A stretch of DNA of 64,000 nucleotides from Azophilus sp963663395 (GCA_963663395.1 OY760226.1:2046001-2110000), one strand, 5' to 3'. Counted from the stretch's first letter, positions 38,314 to 49,156 are shown. Notes: generated from the letters alone by a model not told the origin. Numbers and translations: made by a program.

Positions 38314-39933
38314 CTATTCGTCGTAAAAGTCGTCCGCCGGTACCGTGTTCGGGCGCTTGAGGTCCATCAGAATCTCGCGGGCGGCATTGGCGCCGCAGGC
38401 GGCGGACACGCCGCCCCCCGGATGTGTGGACGAGCCGCACATGTAGAGGTTCTTCACTGGCATGCGGTACTGCCCGTAGCCGGGGAACGGCCGGTTGAAG
38501 AAAAGCTGGTCGAGGGTCAGTTCGCCCTGGAAGATGTTGCCTTCCGTGAGGCCGATCTCCGTCTCGATCTCGTGCGGCGTACGCACCTCCATGTGCTCGA
38601 TCAGGTCCGTGAACCCCGGGCTGTAGCGCTCGATCCGGTTGACGACGGTGCGCCCGAACGCGTCCCGCTTCTCCGGCGTCCAGGGGCCGTCGGCGAGTTC
38701 CGGCGGGCAGTACTGTATGAAGTTCGACATCCAGTGCCGGCCCAGCGGCGCGACGGTGGGGTCCCAGGCGGAGGGGATGACCGATTCGATGAACGGAACG
38801 TCGGACCAGCGGCCCCGCTTCCAGCAGTCATAGGCTCGCTCCAGGGTCTCCATCGAGCCGATGAACGCCTGGCCGCCGCGATCGATGTAGGCGTTGTCGG
38901 GGACCCCGGTGAATTTCGGCAGGGCCGACAGCGCGATGTTGACCTTGCCCGAGGAGCCGCGAATCTTGAAGTTGCGGGCCTTCTCCGCGATGCCGTCGGG
39001 CAGGTCGTCACGGTCGACGAGGCGTGTGAAGGTACGTTTCGCGTCGAGGTTGGAGACAACGATTCGGGCGCGGATCTCCTCGCCGTTCTCCAGCACGACC
39101 CCGGCGGCGCGGCGGTTCTTCACCAGGACCCGCCGCACCGGGGCTTGTGTGCGGATCTCGCCGCCGTGCTCCCGCACCGCTCCGGCGATGGCCCCGGAGA
39201 TCGCCCCCATGCCACCACGCGCCAGGCCCCAGGCGCCGATGTTGCCGTCGACGTCGCCCATGACGTGGTGCAGCAGAATGTAGGCGGAGCCGGGCGAGCA
39301 GACGCCCAGTGCCGTGCCGATGATGCCGGGCGTGGCCATGGCGGCCTTGATCAGGTCGTTTTCGAAGTAGTCGTCGAGGAACTCCGCGGCGCTCATGGTG
39401 AAGAAGCGAATGTACTCGTAGATCTCCCTTTCGCCGAGCGACCAGAACTGCCTGGCCAGGAACAGCAGTTCCCCGATGTCCCGGGGCCGCAGGCGCACGG
39501 GGTCGGGCGGTGTGCGCATCAGCGTCTTGCGAATCAGTTGCGAATAGCGGGTGAGGTCCGTCTGCAGGCGGAACATGGCGTCCGCGTCGTGTGGCGAGTG
39601 GCGCTTCAGTTCCAGGTAGTTGGCCGCTTCGTCGTGGTAGGCGAACAGCCGCTCGTCGCTCTCGCCGAAACTGACGGTGCCGAGATAGGGCACCAGGATC
39701 AGGCCGTGCCGGCTCAGGTTCAAATCCCGGTGGATCGCCTGGCGCATCATGCTGCAGACGTAGGAGCAGTTGGAATAGGTCCAGCCGTCGTGGAGCTGGC
39801 GGGACACCGCCGCTCCGCCGATGTAGTCGTTTTTCTCAAGCACCAGCACCCTGAGCCCCGCCTTGGCGAGGTATGCGGCGTTGGTCAGGCCATTGTGTCC
39901 GGCGCCGATGACCAGCGCATCGCAGTTGTTCAT
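38314..39933 (-). CDS. Phytoene dehydrogenase-like FAD oxidoreductase 1
   Basis: 539 residues. The N-terminal dinucleotide site ALVIGAGHNGLTNAAYLAKAGLRVLVLEK lies at residues 5-35. The amine-oxidase/phytoene-desaturase pattern follows, with RGGMGAISGAIA, VVSNLDAKRTF and the C-terminal LYMCGSSTHPGGGVSAACGANAAREIL. Members of this bacterial branch desaturate or isomerise polyenes and other lipids; the substrate here is unknown. ATG 39933 is the natural start. It forms an operon with the paralogue upstream and the GcvT-like gene downstream. Confidence 0.9.
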   Translation of the reverse strand: MNNCDALVIGAGHNGLTNAAYLAKAGLRVLVLEKNDYIGGAAVSRQLHDGWTYSNCSYVCSMMRQAIHRDLNLSRHGLILVPYLGTVSFGESDERLFAYHDEAANYLELKRHSPHDADAMFRLQTDLTRYSQLIRKTLMRTPPDPVRLRPRDIGELLFLARQFWSLGEREIYEYIRFFTMSAAEFLDDYFENDLIKAAMATPGIIGTALGVCSPGSAYILLHHVMGDVDGNIGAWGLARGGMGAISGAIAGAVREHGGEIRTQAPVRRVLVKNRRAAGVVLENGEEIRARIVVSNLDAKRTFTRLVDRDDLPDGIAEKARNFKIRGSSGKVNIALSALPKFTGVPDNAYIDRGGQAFIGSMETLERAYDCWKRGRWSDVPFIESVIPSAWDPTVAPLGRHWMSNFIQYCPPELADGPWTPEKRDAFGRTVVNRIERYSPGFTDLIEHMEVRTPHEIETEIGLTEGNIFQGELTLDQLFFNRPFPGYGQYRMPVKNLYMCGSSTHPGGGVSAACGANAAREILMDLKRPNTVPADDFYDE

Positions 39934-39964
39934 CGAATCGCTCCGCCGGGAAATCGTGCCGAAA

Positions 39965-41569
39965 TCATCCCAGGATCTCCCGCGCCGCGTTGTGCCCCGG
40001 CATGCCGGTGAGATCGCCGCCCGGATGGCACCCCGCACCGCAAAGGTACAGGCCGGGGATCGGTGTGCGGTACTGCGCGGCTTCGTAGGTTGGCCGCATC
40101 ATCAGCAACTGGTCCAGGGCGAATTCCGTGTGATGCCAGTGGCCGCCTGTCACGCGATACTTCCGCTCGATATCCGCCGGCGTCAGCAGCTCGCTTGCCA
40201 CGATCTGTTCGCGGATGCCGGGCGCATAGCGGGCGATGGTGTCGATGGCATTCTTGCGGGCCGCCTCCCGCGCCGTATCGGTCCAGCCGCCCCTGAGCCG
40301 GTAGGGCACGTACATGACATGGGCCGACAGCACGTGCCGGCCGGCGGGTGCGAGGCTCTGGTCATGCAGGCTCGGCACTACGACTTCGAGCACCGGATGC
40401 GCCGGGCAGTCGCCGTACTTGGCGTCATCGAAGGCAAACTCGATGGCATCGAGGTCGGGTGCCACGATCATGCGGCCGTCCGGCCTGTCCAGCCCCCGGA
40501 ATTCAGGGGGGCCGTCCAGCGCGATGTGCAGTTTCGCCACGAGGCCGTCGCAGCGCAGGCGCCTGATGCGGTTGGTGAAGCCGATGTCGAAATGCCGAAT
40601 GCCGGCAAGTTCGAGAAAAGTGCGCTGCGGGTCGGTCGCGGAGACCACCAGATCGGACTCGATAAATTCGCCGTCCGGCATGCGCACCCCCCGGACCGCC
40701 AGCCCCCCGGCAGTACCCGGCTCCCGACCGGTTCCGCTGCGCCCGGCGCCGCCCGGCGCGCCGTCGCGGCTGCCGATTTCAATGCTGCTGACCTCGGCGC
40801 CGTAGCGGACTTCCGCTCCCGCCGCCGTTGCCGCCCGGTGCAGCGACTCCACCAGGGAGGCCAGCCCCGCGGCGGGTAGCGCGTGCGCCCCGCCGGACGC
40901 GGCCGTCATGCGATACAGCATCGCGGGCACCGCCCCGTTGGGCGAGCGCGGCGCCAGCCTCGAACCAGCCAGCCCGTCCCAACTCAGCGCCGCCTTGAGC
41001 AGGGGGCTCTGAAAATACTCGTCCATCAGGTCTCGCGCCGGAAGCGTCGCTATGCGCAGGAATTCCCGCATCCCGTTCCTGCCGAGCCGACGCAGGTTCA
41101 GCCCGATACGCGCGAACGTCATGGCACCTGCCAGGTCCCCGCTGCCGATGCGCGGCATTTTCTTCAGCCAGAACGGCTCGAGCGCCCGGGCGAAACGCCG
41201 CATGAGCGAGACATAGTCACGGAAGGCATCCTGATCGTCGGCGCTCACCCCGTCGACGCGGTCGCCGGCGATGAGGACATGCGCGCCCTCACGGTTCAGG
41301 GCGACGGTGGGAAGGTGTCGTTGCCCGGGCTCGAACCCGTGCTTGTCGAGCTGCAGGTCATGGGCCACCCTGGCCGAGAAGTGGCCAAGGGTGTGCGCGA
41401 CGCCGACGTGGAACCCGGGATGAAATTCGCGCCCGGCAGCCAACCCGCCGGGCCTTTCGGATGCCTCGACCACCAGTACACGGCGCCCGCCACGCGCCAG
41501 CATGGCCGCACACACCAGACCGTTGTGTCCCGCCCCGACAATGATCGCGTCGTAACGGCTCAAGCCCAA
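39965..41569 (-). CDS. Phytoene dehydrogenase-like FAD oxidoreductase 2
   Basis: 534 residues and a paralogue of the next gene. It shows AIIVGAGHNGLVCAAMLARGGRRVLVVEA at the N-terminus, SATDPQRTFLEL in the middle and LYLCGAGCHPGGDLTGMPGHNAAREIL at the end. No ATG is available at the start; TTG 41569 or the TTG three codons later is used. 31 bp separate it from paralogue 1. Two such enzymes in tandem suggest sequential or heteromeric desaturation. Confidence 0.9.
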   Translation of the reverse strand: MGLSRYDAIIVGAGHNGLVCAAMLARGGRRVLVVEASERPGGLAAGREFHPGFHVGVAHTLGHFSARVAHDLQLDKHGFEPGQRHLPTVALNREGAHVLIAGDRVDGVSADDQDAFRDYVSLMRRFARALEPFWLKKMPRIGSGDLAGAMTFARIGLNLRRLGRNGMREFLRIATLPARDLMDEYFQSPLLKAALSWDGLAGSRLAPRSPNGAVPAMLYRMTAASGGAHALPAAGLASLVESLHRAATAAGAEVRYGAEVSSIEIGSRDGAPGGAGRSGTGREPGTAGGLAVRGVRMPDGEFIESDLVVSATDPQRTFLELAGIRHFDIGFTNRIRRLRCDGLVAKLHIALDGPPEFRGLDRPDGRMIVAPDLDAIEFAFDDAKYGDCPAHPVLEVVVPSLHDQSLAPAGRHVLSAHVMYVPYRLRGGWTDTAREAARKNAIDTIARYAPGIREQIVASELLTPADIERKYRVTGGHWHHTEFALDQLLMMRPTYEAAQYRTPIPGLYLCGAGCHPGGDLTGMPGHNAAREILG

Positions 41570-41730
41570 ATTCCACTCGCGCGCGGGTGATTCAGGCCGT
41601 ACGTTAGCCGCAGCAGCGCGCCACGGCTTCCAAGCCTATACGCGGGAGTCCCGGCGCGTCCCTATAGGCCCGGATGTCTCCCGCTCCCCCCGGGATAGAA
41701 TCCCTTTGCGGCAAGTGTGGGAGAGTGTGC

Positions 41731-44174
41731 ATGTCACGACACGATGATCGACTGTTTCTGCGAACGCCCATATCGCTGGGCGTCATGGGCGCGCTGGCGG
41801 CTACCGGTGCGCCGATCGTCGTCGAGGCGGAGGAGATCGAAGAGATCATCGTCACGGCGCGCAAGCGCGAACAGAGCATTCAGGACGCGCCGCTCCCCAT
41901 TCAGGCATTCGATACGGAGGCGATCCGCGAGAAGGGCCTGAAGACCTTCATGGACTACCTGAAAGAGCTGACCAGCGTCTCTTTCGGTACCGCATCGCCC
42001 GGCGCGACGACCATCGCCTTCAGGGGAACGCTCGCCCAGCCGACCGGCTTCGACACGATCAGTTCGTCCACCCTCTATGTCGATGAAATCCCCATCACCC
42101 GGGACGGTCAGAACGCCGATGTGCGGATGATCGACATCGAACGGCTCGAAGCGCTGTCGGGACCGCAGCCCACCCTGTACGGCGCCGGCTCCCAGTCCGG
42201 TGTGCTGAGGATCGTCACCAACAAGCCCGATACATCGGAGTTCGGCGGCTACTACCAGCTCGGCGGCAGCACCACGAGGTACGGCCAGGGAAGTTACGAC
42301 GCACACGCCGTGGTCAACGTTCCGCTGGCCGAGGACAGGCTGGCCATTCGCCTGGTCGGCTTCTACGAGTTCGAGGGCGGCTACATCGACAACGTTCTCG
42401 GCACCACCAGTGCCTATTCGCAATACAACGGCGACCGGGACAACGCCGACGTCGTGGAAGACAACATCAACGACTACGAGAGCCGCGGCGGGCGGGCACT
42501 GCTCCGATTCGAGCCCAACGAGGACTGGACCATCGACGCGGGCGTCATCTACCAGAAGTCGCGACTCGACTACATGTTCGATTTCAATCCCGGCTTCGGC
42601 GACCTGGAAACCATCAAGTTCAAGGACGAGAACGACGAAGACGAGTGGTACAACTTCTCGATCACCCTGCAGGGCGACCTGGGCTTCGCCGACCTGACCG
42701 TGGCCGGCGGCTGGCACAACCGCAACATCGACTACGACATCGACGCCACCGCCTACATGACCACCTACAAGGAGAACGGGCTGCAGATCGCGACCTACTA
42801 CGTCGGCTCCCCGATGTTCGTGGACTACGCAACCTGTTACGCCACGGCCTACTGTTACCAGTGGATCACCACCTACGACTTCGGCGCCGACCCGACCTCG
42901 CGGATCAGCCTCGATCAGCGCATCCGCTCGTTCGCCGGCGAGGTGCGCCTGACCTCCAAGGACGACGGCTCGAGCCGCTTCAACTGGCTGCTGGGCGGCT
43001 TCTACGAGCGCACCCACAACGACTGGGACTACACACCATCGTCGACGATTTCGCCGAGAACGGGGGCCAGGGAGCGGCCTTCATCTACTACGGCGTGGCC
43101 CCCACCGATGTCTGGTTCGACCAGGGGTTCCGCGAGGGCTGGACCTACAATGGCCTGGAGGGCAACGACTTCAACGGCCAGCACCAGGACATCGAATCGA
43201 TCGCCGCGTTCGCCGAATTCAGTTACGACATCACCGAAACAGTGCGGGTTTCCGTCGGCGGGCGGTACTTCTCCACCGACCGCCGGGTCAACGAGAATTC
43301 CTATTGGATCGACAACATCTTCGACAACTTCGATGTCACCGAGAACACCAAGGATTTCAGCCCGCGGGTCAACCTCACCTGGCAGCCCAACGATGACATT
43401 CTTGCCTACTTCACCTACTCGGAAGGCGTCCGCATCGGCGGCCGCAACGGCGCCGTAAGCCAGCGGCCTGCATCCGCCGCGCTCGGCGCTCCCCTGACAT
43501 TCGACTCCGACCGGCTGATGAACTACGAAGCCGGGGTGAAGTCGACCTGGGCGGAAGGTCGCCTGCTCGCCAACGTGAGCGCGTTCATCATGAACTGGGA
43601 GGACTACCAGATCCGGGTAGCCCTGCCGATCGCCGGTGCGACCACGGTAAATGCCGGCAACGCCTCCATCGACGGCTTCGAGGGGCAGTTCGCGTTCAAG
43701 CCCACGGCGAACTGGGAGTTTTCCCTGGCCCTGACCTATCTCAATGCGCGCATCGACGACGACATCTCGCTGAACGACGGCACCATCGTGGCCGGGGAAG
43801 CGGGCGATGCGCTGCCGGCGGTGCCTGACTGGAAACTGGCCGCGGGCGTGCTGTATTCGCGAGACCTCCCCTGGTCCGGGTACGAGGGCTACGCGCGGTT
43901 CGACGTCTATCACACCGACGACTCCCTCAACGCCACCAACGCATCGGTCCTCCTGTTCGGCGCAGAGCGGTCCCAGCCAGCCCTCCAGCCGGCGTACCAG
44001 ACCGGCTACCTGAGTTTCGGGGTGAAAGGCGACAACGGCTGGGAGGCCTGGCTGTCCGTCAACAACATCTGGGACGAGCGCGCCATTACCTATATCTATC
44101 CGCGGTTCGCGGACGACCGCGCTTTCACGATACGGCCAAGGGAATTCAGGATCGGGGTCTACAAGGCCTTCTGA
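41731..44174 (+). pseudogene. TonB-dependent receptor, frameshifted
   Basis: A TonB-dependent receptor split by one frameshift. From ATG 41731 (ribosome site GGGAGAG) the frame has a signal, IEEIIVTARKREQ, the plug (SGPQPTLYGAGSQSG) and about 430 residues. Family-like sequence stops at DWDYT near 43030 and resumes in another frame with TIVDDFAENGGQG, running to the receptor end (EFRIGVYKAF) at 44174. The total length is a multiple of three only if two bases are removed (or one added). The ACACAC at 43031-43036 looks like an AC duplication. It is either a recent pseudogene or a sequencing/assembly error; both halves appear intact. Confidence 0.85.
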
Positions 44175-44249
44175 CGAGTCAGCCCCGGCTCCGAGTGGGT
44201 TTGCCGTGCTCCCTCTCCGGCGGGCCCACTCTTCTTTCCTGAACCGACG

Positions 44250-46295
44250 ATGACTCCCATGCGTCCGCACCCGAACCCGCCGGCGGCTCGGCGCACATTC
44301 GATCGCGCAGTGCGCCTGATGAAAGCGAATGACTTCGCCGCGGCCGGCGCGTTGCTGGAAGCCGCACTGGAGCACGCACCCAACGACCCGAACCTGTTGC
44401 GGCTGCTCGGCGTATCGCTGACGAAGCAGAACCGCAACGCAAAGGCAGAGAAGACGCTGACCCGAGTGGTCCGGCTCGTGCCCAACTTCGCGCTCGCCCA
44501 CGAAAATCTCGCCGATGCGCTCCTGCAGCAGGGCAGGCTCGATGAGGCGGCTCAATCGCTCAAGACCGCAATCCGGCACAACCCGGAATCGGATGCAGCC
44601 AACCGCAAGCTCGTTGAGGTTCTCGCGCTGACCGGCCAGGGCGCCGAGGCGGACGAAGCATTCCGGCAGTCGCTGGAGGGCGACCCCGACCGCGCGGCGA
44701 TTGTCGAAGCGATGGAACTGAACCGCATCGGCGAGTCAAAGCAGTCGGAGAAGATCCTGCGGGGTCTCCTGCGGCGCAATCCCGAGCACCTCGACGCGCT
44801 GCGCCTGATGGGCGTGCACTGCGCCCGCAAGGAGCTTTACAACGATGCCGAGGCGTTCTTTCGCCGCGCCGTCGACCTGGCCCCGGATTTCTGGCTGGCA
44901 TGGATCAATCTCGGCGCGGCGCTCAACGAACAGCAGAAGTTCGACGAGGCGGATACCGCCTACAAGCAGGCTTTGCAGCTCAAGCCGGAGTCGGTGTTCA
45001 CGCTCGAAAAACTCGGCGCCAACAGCCTGTTCGACGGCCGCCACGAGGACGCCGTCAACTACCTCGACGCCGCTCTCGAACGAGACCCGGCCCACTTCCC
45101 CTCGCTGCTTTGCCTCGGGCATGTGCTCAAGACCGTCGGGCGGCAGGAGGAATCCATCGACGCCTACCGGCGCTGTGCCGCGGCCCGGCCGGATTTCGGC
45201 GAAGCCTATTGGAGCCTGGCCAATCTCAAGACTTTCCGGTTCAGCGGTTCGGAAGTACGCGAGATGGAAAAACAACTCGATGGGGTTTCCGGCAAGGCGG
45301 AAGGGGAGGACTCCGAGATCGCCTTTTCGTTCGCGCTGGCCAAGGCATTCGAGGACCGTCGGAACTACGGGAAGGCGTTCGAATACTACTCCCGGGGCAA
45401 CGCCAGGAAACGCCCCAGGCTCAACTACGACCCGATCGAGTTCCAGAGGACGAACGATCGGATCATCGACGTATTCACCAAGGCGTTCTTCGAGGAGCGT
45501 GCCGGTCAGGGCTGCGAGGACGACTCGCCGATCCTCATCGTGGGCCTGCCCCGATCAGGCTCGACCCTGCTCGAGCAGATACTCGCCAGTCACTCGCAGG
45601 TCGAAGGCACCGCGGAGCTGCACTACCTGCTGCGGCTTGCCACCGAGACCGGGATGACCCGCTCCGATGGCGTCCGCTATCCGGAGTGCATGCTCGAAAT
45701 GAAGCCCCATCACTTCCGTGATCTCGGTCGGGAGTACATGGAAAACACCGAGCGCCACCGCTCGGGCGCGCGCTATTTCACCGACAAGATGCCGAACAAC
45801 TTCACCGGCATCGGCTTCCTGCAGGCGATCCTGCCCAACGCCAAGGTCATCGATGCCCGGCGCCATCCCCTGGACAGTTGCCTGGGGTCGTTCAAACAGC
45901 TCTTCGCCCGCGGCCAGATCTTCACCTACGATCTCTACGACCTGGCTCACTGCTACATTCAGTACATGCGGTTGATAGACCACTGGAACGAAGTGTTGCC
46001 CGGCAAGGTTCTCACCGTTCACTACGAAGATGTGGTGAGTGATCTTGAACAACAGGCCAGACGAATCGCGGCCCATTGCGGACTCGGGTGGGAAGACGGA
46101 ATGCTGCGTTACCATGAAACGGAACGCGCCGTGAAGACCGCGAGTTCCGAACAGGTGCGTCAACCGATCTATTCGGGTTCGGTAAACCTTTGGCGCCGGT
46201 ACGAAGACGAGTTGGGCGAACTGATTGATTATCTGGAGCCCGTGCTGCTCGAGCTCCCTCAGGAGCAACGGCCGAAATCGCTCCTGAACCGCTAG
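44250..46295 (+). CDS. TPR-repeat sulfotransferase family protein
   Basis: 681 residues. Residues about 14-330 are tetratricopeptide repeats (for example LRLLGVSLTKQNRNAKAEKTL, AWINLGAALNEQQKFDEADTAYKQALQLKP). Residues about 390-681 are a sulfotransferase domain with the PAPS 5'-phosphosulfate loop VGLPRSGSTLLEQIL and a 3'-phosphate region near VIDARRHPLDSCLG. The protein transfers sulfate to a carbohydrate, peptide or small molecule. No signal peptide. The two minus-strand genes after it may work with it. Confidence 0.92.
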   Translation: MTPMRPHPNPPAARRTFDRAVRLMKANDFAAAGALLEAALEHAPNDPNLLRLLGVSLTKQNRNAKAEKTLTRVVRLVPNFALAHENLADALLQQGRLDEAAQSLKTAIRHNPESDAANRKLVEVLALTGQGAEADEAFRQSLEGDPDRAAIVEAMELNRIGESKQSEKILRGLLRRNPEHLDALRLMGVHCARKELYNDAEAFFRRAVDLAPDFWLAWINLGAALNEQQKFDEADTAYKQALQLKPESVFTLEKLGANSLFDGRHEDAVNYLDAALERDPAHFPSLLCLGHVLKTVGRQEESIDAYRRCAAARPDFGEAYWSLANLKTFRFSGSEVREMEKQLDGVSGKAEGEDSEIAFSFALAKAFEDRRNYGKAFEYYSRGNARKRPRLNYDPIEFQRTNDRIIDVFTKAFFEERAGQGCEDDSPILIVGLPRSGSTLLEQILASHSQVEGTAELHYLLRLATETGMTRSDGVRYPECMLEMKPHHFRDLGREYMENTERHRSGARYFTDKMPNNFTGIGFLQAILPNAKVIDARRHPLDSCLGSFKQLFARGQIFTYDLYDLAHCYIQYMRLIDHWNEVLPGKVLTVHYEDVVSDLEQQARRIAAHCGLGWEDGMLRYHETERAVKTASSEQVRQPIYSGSVNLWRRYEDELGELIDYLEPVLLELPQEQRPKSLLNR

Positions 46296-46332
46296 TGTCC
46301 TGTCCGCATTCGGCCGTTTGCAACCCTCGCAA

Positions 46333-47262
46333 TTACCCGTCCGGCCATGCGTATGGCCAGACCTCGATTCCGTGGATCGCGTTCCTGGCATCGAGGGAGA
46401 GATTGACGGCCTTGACCGCCTTTCCTGCGTCGAGATCGTAGATCGAAATTGTCGCCGGGGCCGAGCCCGCCGCCACTGCGTGGTCAGAGATCACGCACAG
46501 TCCGCGCCCGTATCCCGCCCGCGCGACGCCCGAGCCATCCGTACCGGCATGCGTCACCTTTTCCGGAGGGAAGCGAGGCACCGGGAATGCCTTGCGGGAC
46601 GTGGGGCTTTCGAACCGCAACGCGCCGGCTTCGGTGTCGTTGAACAGCACGCCGTCCCGGTAGGGGCGCGCATTGTGGACACCCTCCGGCAAGGTCGTCC
46701 TCACCCCGACGCGATCGCCTCCGAAGCGGAGCAGGGCACCGGTGCGCTTGCCGCTGACATACATGCCCCCCTTCTCGCAATGCACGTTGTTCAGTTGCAG
46801 CTTGTCGATCAACAGCGGGCCTTCGTCGCCGTTCGGATCGAATCGCCGCGCCCCGAAGACCCTCCCGTCGGTGACGATCCTGAATGCCCAGTCGAACGAT
46901 TCCGTTTCCAGGTTGAAGCCGAGGATGGCATCAAAGCCCGCGGATGCCATGAAGAGGTGGCGTTCGAAAACGCAGATCTCCTGACAGTTCTGGAGGTAAG
47001 CGTTGCGAAACGAAGCCACTGCATGGAAAGCCTGGTCGAAAACCAGCAGTTCTTCCCCCGTTGCGATGTAGACCCTGTCCCGATGACAGGCAATGCCCCG
47101 CAAGCCGCGTTCCCGGCCCCGCCCCTCCCGGTCAACGTCGACCGCACTCGAGTCCACGGGTTTCAGAACCTGGCCGGTTTCGAGGTTGATCAGGTACACC
47201 CCGCCGTGACTCTCGCCCGGGTCGCCGCCGCGCAGAATCGAGGTGGCTATCAGTATCGCCAT
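46333..47262 (-). CDS. Beta-propeller-like protein of unknown function
   Basis: 309 residues with repeated strand patterns such as RGIACHRDRVYIATGEELLVFD, QEICVFERHLFMASAGFDAILGFNLET and NARPYRDGVLFNDTEAGALRFE, which suggest a beta-propeller, possibly related to DUF4915. No signal peptide. It is convergent with the sulfotransferase gene and follows the hydroxylase-like gene on its own strand. Function not recognised. Confidence 0.7.
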   Translation of the reverse strand: MAILIATSILRGGDPGESHGGVYLINLETGQVLKPVDSSAVDVDREGRGRERGLRGIACHRDRVYIATGEELLVFDQAFHAVASFRNAYLQNCQEICVFERHLFMASAGFDAILGFNLETESFDWAFRIVTDGRVFGARRFDPNGDEGPLLIDKLQLNNVHCEKGGMYVSGKRTGALLRFGGDRVGVRTTLPEGVHNARPYRDGVLFNDTEAGALRFESPTSRKAFPVPRFPPEKVTHAGTDGSGVARAGYGRGLCVISDHAVAAGSAPATISIYDLDAGKAVKAVNLSLDARNAIHGIEVWPYAWPDG

Positions 47263-47409
47263 GAAACCTCTCTAATCGACGCGAGGAGCGAGAATATCGG
47301 GCACATTTTAGCGACGAGCAGAGCCTTCAGCCCGGGGTGCCCGTCAAACACTTCGCGCCGGCTGTCCGCGCACGCAGCCGGGAGAACCGGTCGCGTAATC
47401 GGGATTCGT

Positions 47410-47985
47410 TCAATTCGGATCCGGTGGGGCACCGGTTCGAGGGCCCGGCACGTAATCGAAAATGAACGTGATGCGATCTTCGTTGCCGCTGTTCAGCACG
47501 CTGTGGCGTTTCTGGTTATTGATCTCGTAGGCGTTACCGACCTGCAGCCGGTGCGGGCGCCCTTCGATCATGAAGCGCACCTTGTTGTTGGTGGTGATCG
47601 GCACATGGATGCGGTGGGCCCTGCGGAACGAGACGTGATGGTCGGTGTGCGGCGTGATGGCCTTGCCCACTTTCAACTTCGCCGCCATGGCGCGAATGAT
47701 GGTGCCGCCCGACGGGTAGAAACGGCCGATGATGTCGTGCATCAGCGGCACGGCCAGGTGCGCAAGCCGCCCCCAGCCGGCGCCCTTGACCAGCTCGATA
47801 TTCGGCCACTCGTCGTGGTCGCAGAAGATCAGGATCACCGACTCGGTGTCGTAGTGGACGTCTTCGTATTTCTTCTGGCGTATTTCTTCCTCGCGCCAGG
47901 CAGGCTCGTCCAGATCGACCACGGCATCGGCCAGGGCCGCGGAATCCACGCGTCCGAGATCCCTTATTGGCGCCCCTATGTCCAT
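47410..47985 (-). CDS. Aspartyl/asparaginyl beta-hydroxylase-like 2OG-Fe(II) oxygenase
   Basis: 191 residues with the jelly-roll iron site HTDHHVSFRRAHRIHVPI (HxD) and the distal His in NNQKRHSVLNSG, followed by the 2-oxoglutarate Arg in EDRITFIFDYV. This is the aspartyl/asparaginyl beta-hydroxylase family; substrates of bacterial members vary from proteins to small molecules. It is the first of two minus-strand genes facing the TPR-sulfotransferase. Confidence 0.88.
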   Translation of the reverse strand: MDIGAPIRDLGRVDSAALADAVVDLDEPAWREEEIRQKKYEDVHYDTESVILIFCDHDEWPNIELVKGAGWGRLAHLAVPLMHDIIGRFYPSGGTIIRAMAAKLKVGKAITPHTDHHVSFRRAHRIHVPITTNNKVRFMIEGRPHRLQVGNAYEINNQKRHSVLNSGNEDRITFIFDYVPGPRTGAPPDPN

Positions 47986-48238
47986 ACCATCGAATCCGCC
48001 AAGGCAATCGAGCCCTTACCCGGTGTGACCCTCTCGCGGATTGTGTCAGACCCCGGGGGTTTTACAATGGCATCCTCAAGAAGGCACTGACGACCGACCG
48101 CCACTTTCGGCAAGCCGGGTTCGAGCCGGTGCCCACAGAGGACGTGTATCGCTAATGCCCTATACGGACGGATGACCGCCGGCTGCCGGTATCTCTAGTA
48201 TCCTTTGCGAGCACTTGTCAGACGGGTGGCCAGAATCC

Positions 48239-49156
48239 ATGAGCACTGACCTCGGCGAAATACTCAAACGGAAGCCATTGAACAAGTGGGGCCTGTTCTG
48301 GCTGGTCACGGCGCCGATATCGGCCGTCATGCTCATCGCCATGTCCATCGAGGACACGTCCGGCGGCCCGGGCGTTTCCTCCATGATCCAGCTTTCCGTC
48401 CGCTGCGCCGTACCCTGGTTGTACATCGCCTTCGCCGCCTCCTCGATCCAGGTGCTGTTTCCGGGTGCGCTCAGCCGCTGGTTGCTGCGCAACCGCAAGT
48501 ACTTCGGCATGTGTTTCGCCGCCGCCATGGCCTGGCAGGGGTTCTTCATTCTCTGGATGGTCACGGTGCATACCGACTATTACGTCAACGAGGTGTACGT
48601 TCTGCGCGATGCCATCGAGGGCGTGGGCGGTTACGCGTTCCTGCTCGCCATGACCGTGACATCATTTCCCAAGGGCCGCAGATTGCTGAATCCCCGGCAG
48701 TGGCGGCTGCTGCACCTGAGCGGCATCTACTTCCTCTGGGCGTATGCGTTCAGCGTCTACTGGTGGTCGCTGTTCTACTACTCGAACCCCGTCGTGCTCG
48801 ACTACATCTATTACTGCGCCGGCCTCGCCGCCTGGGTGTTACGCGCTGCCGCCTGGAACAAGAAGCGGGCAAAGGCCGACGCCAGGGACTCCGGGCAATC
48901 CACCGCCCACCCGCTGGCCCGCTTCGCCGGCGGCGCGCTGGTGGGCGCCGGGCTCGTCGCCGCAGCCACGGGCTCCGCCTGGCGCGGCATCGCCGAGCAG
49001 TATCTGTATGGCTACGCGCTCACCGAAGCACCCGAACTCTATCTGCCCTACTGGCCCTTCGAGCCCTTCCTGTCCCTCGGCGTCATCATGCTGGGGGTGT
49101 ACGTGTTGCGCTCCGGCGCCCGCGCGGCGCCCGGTCGGGCCGTGCCGGCCGGTTAG
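48239..49156 (+). CDS. Multi-pass membrane protein, ferric reductase/MsrQ-like
   Basis: 305 residues with about eight membrane segments. The central part (LSRWLLRNRKYFGMCFAAAMAWQGFFILW, TVHTDYY, WRLLHLSGIYFLWAYAF) resembles the heme-binding membrane domain of ferric reductases and MsrQ, with His residues available as ligands. ATG 48239 is preferred over the upstream frame. It is followed after 31 bp by a Tat-exported flavoprotein, suggesting an electron-transfer pair across the inner membrane. Confidence 0.7.
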   Translation: MSTDLGEILKRKPLNKWGLFWLVTAPISAVMLIAMSIEDTSGGPGVSSMIQLSVRCAVPWLYIAFAASSIQVLFPGALSRWLLRNRKYFGMCFAAAMAWQGFFILWMVTVHTDYYVNEVYVLRDAIEGVGGYAFLLAMTVTSFPKGRRLLNPRQWRLLHLSGIYFLWAYAFSVYWWSLFYYSNPVVLDYIYYCAGLAAWVLRAAAWNKKRAKADARDSGQSTAHPLARFAGGALVGAGLVAAATGSAWRGIAEQYLYGYALTEAPELYLPYWPFEPFLSLGVIMLGVYVLRSGARAAPGRAVPAG

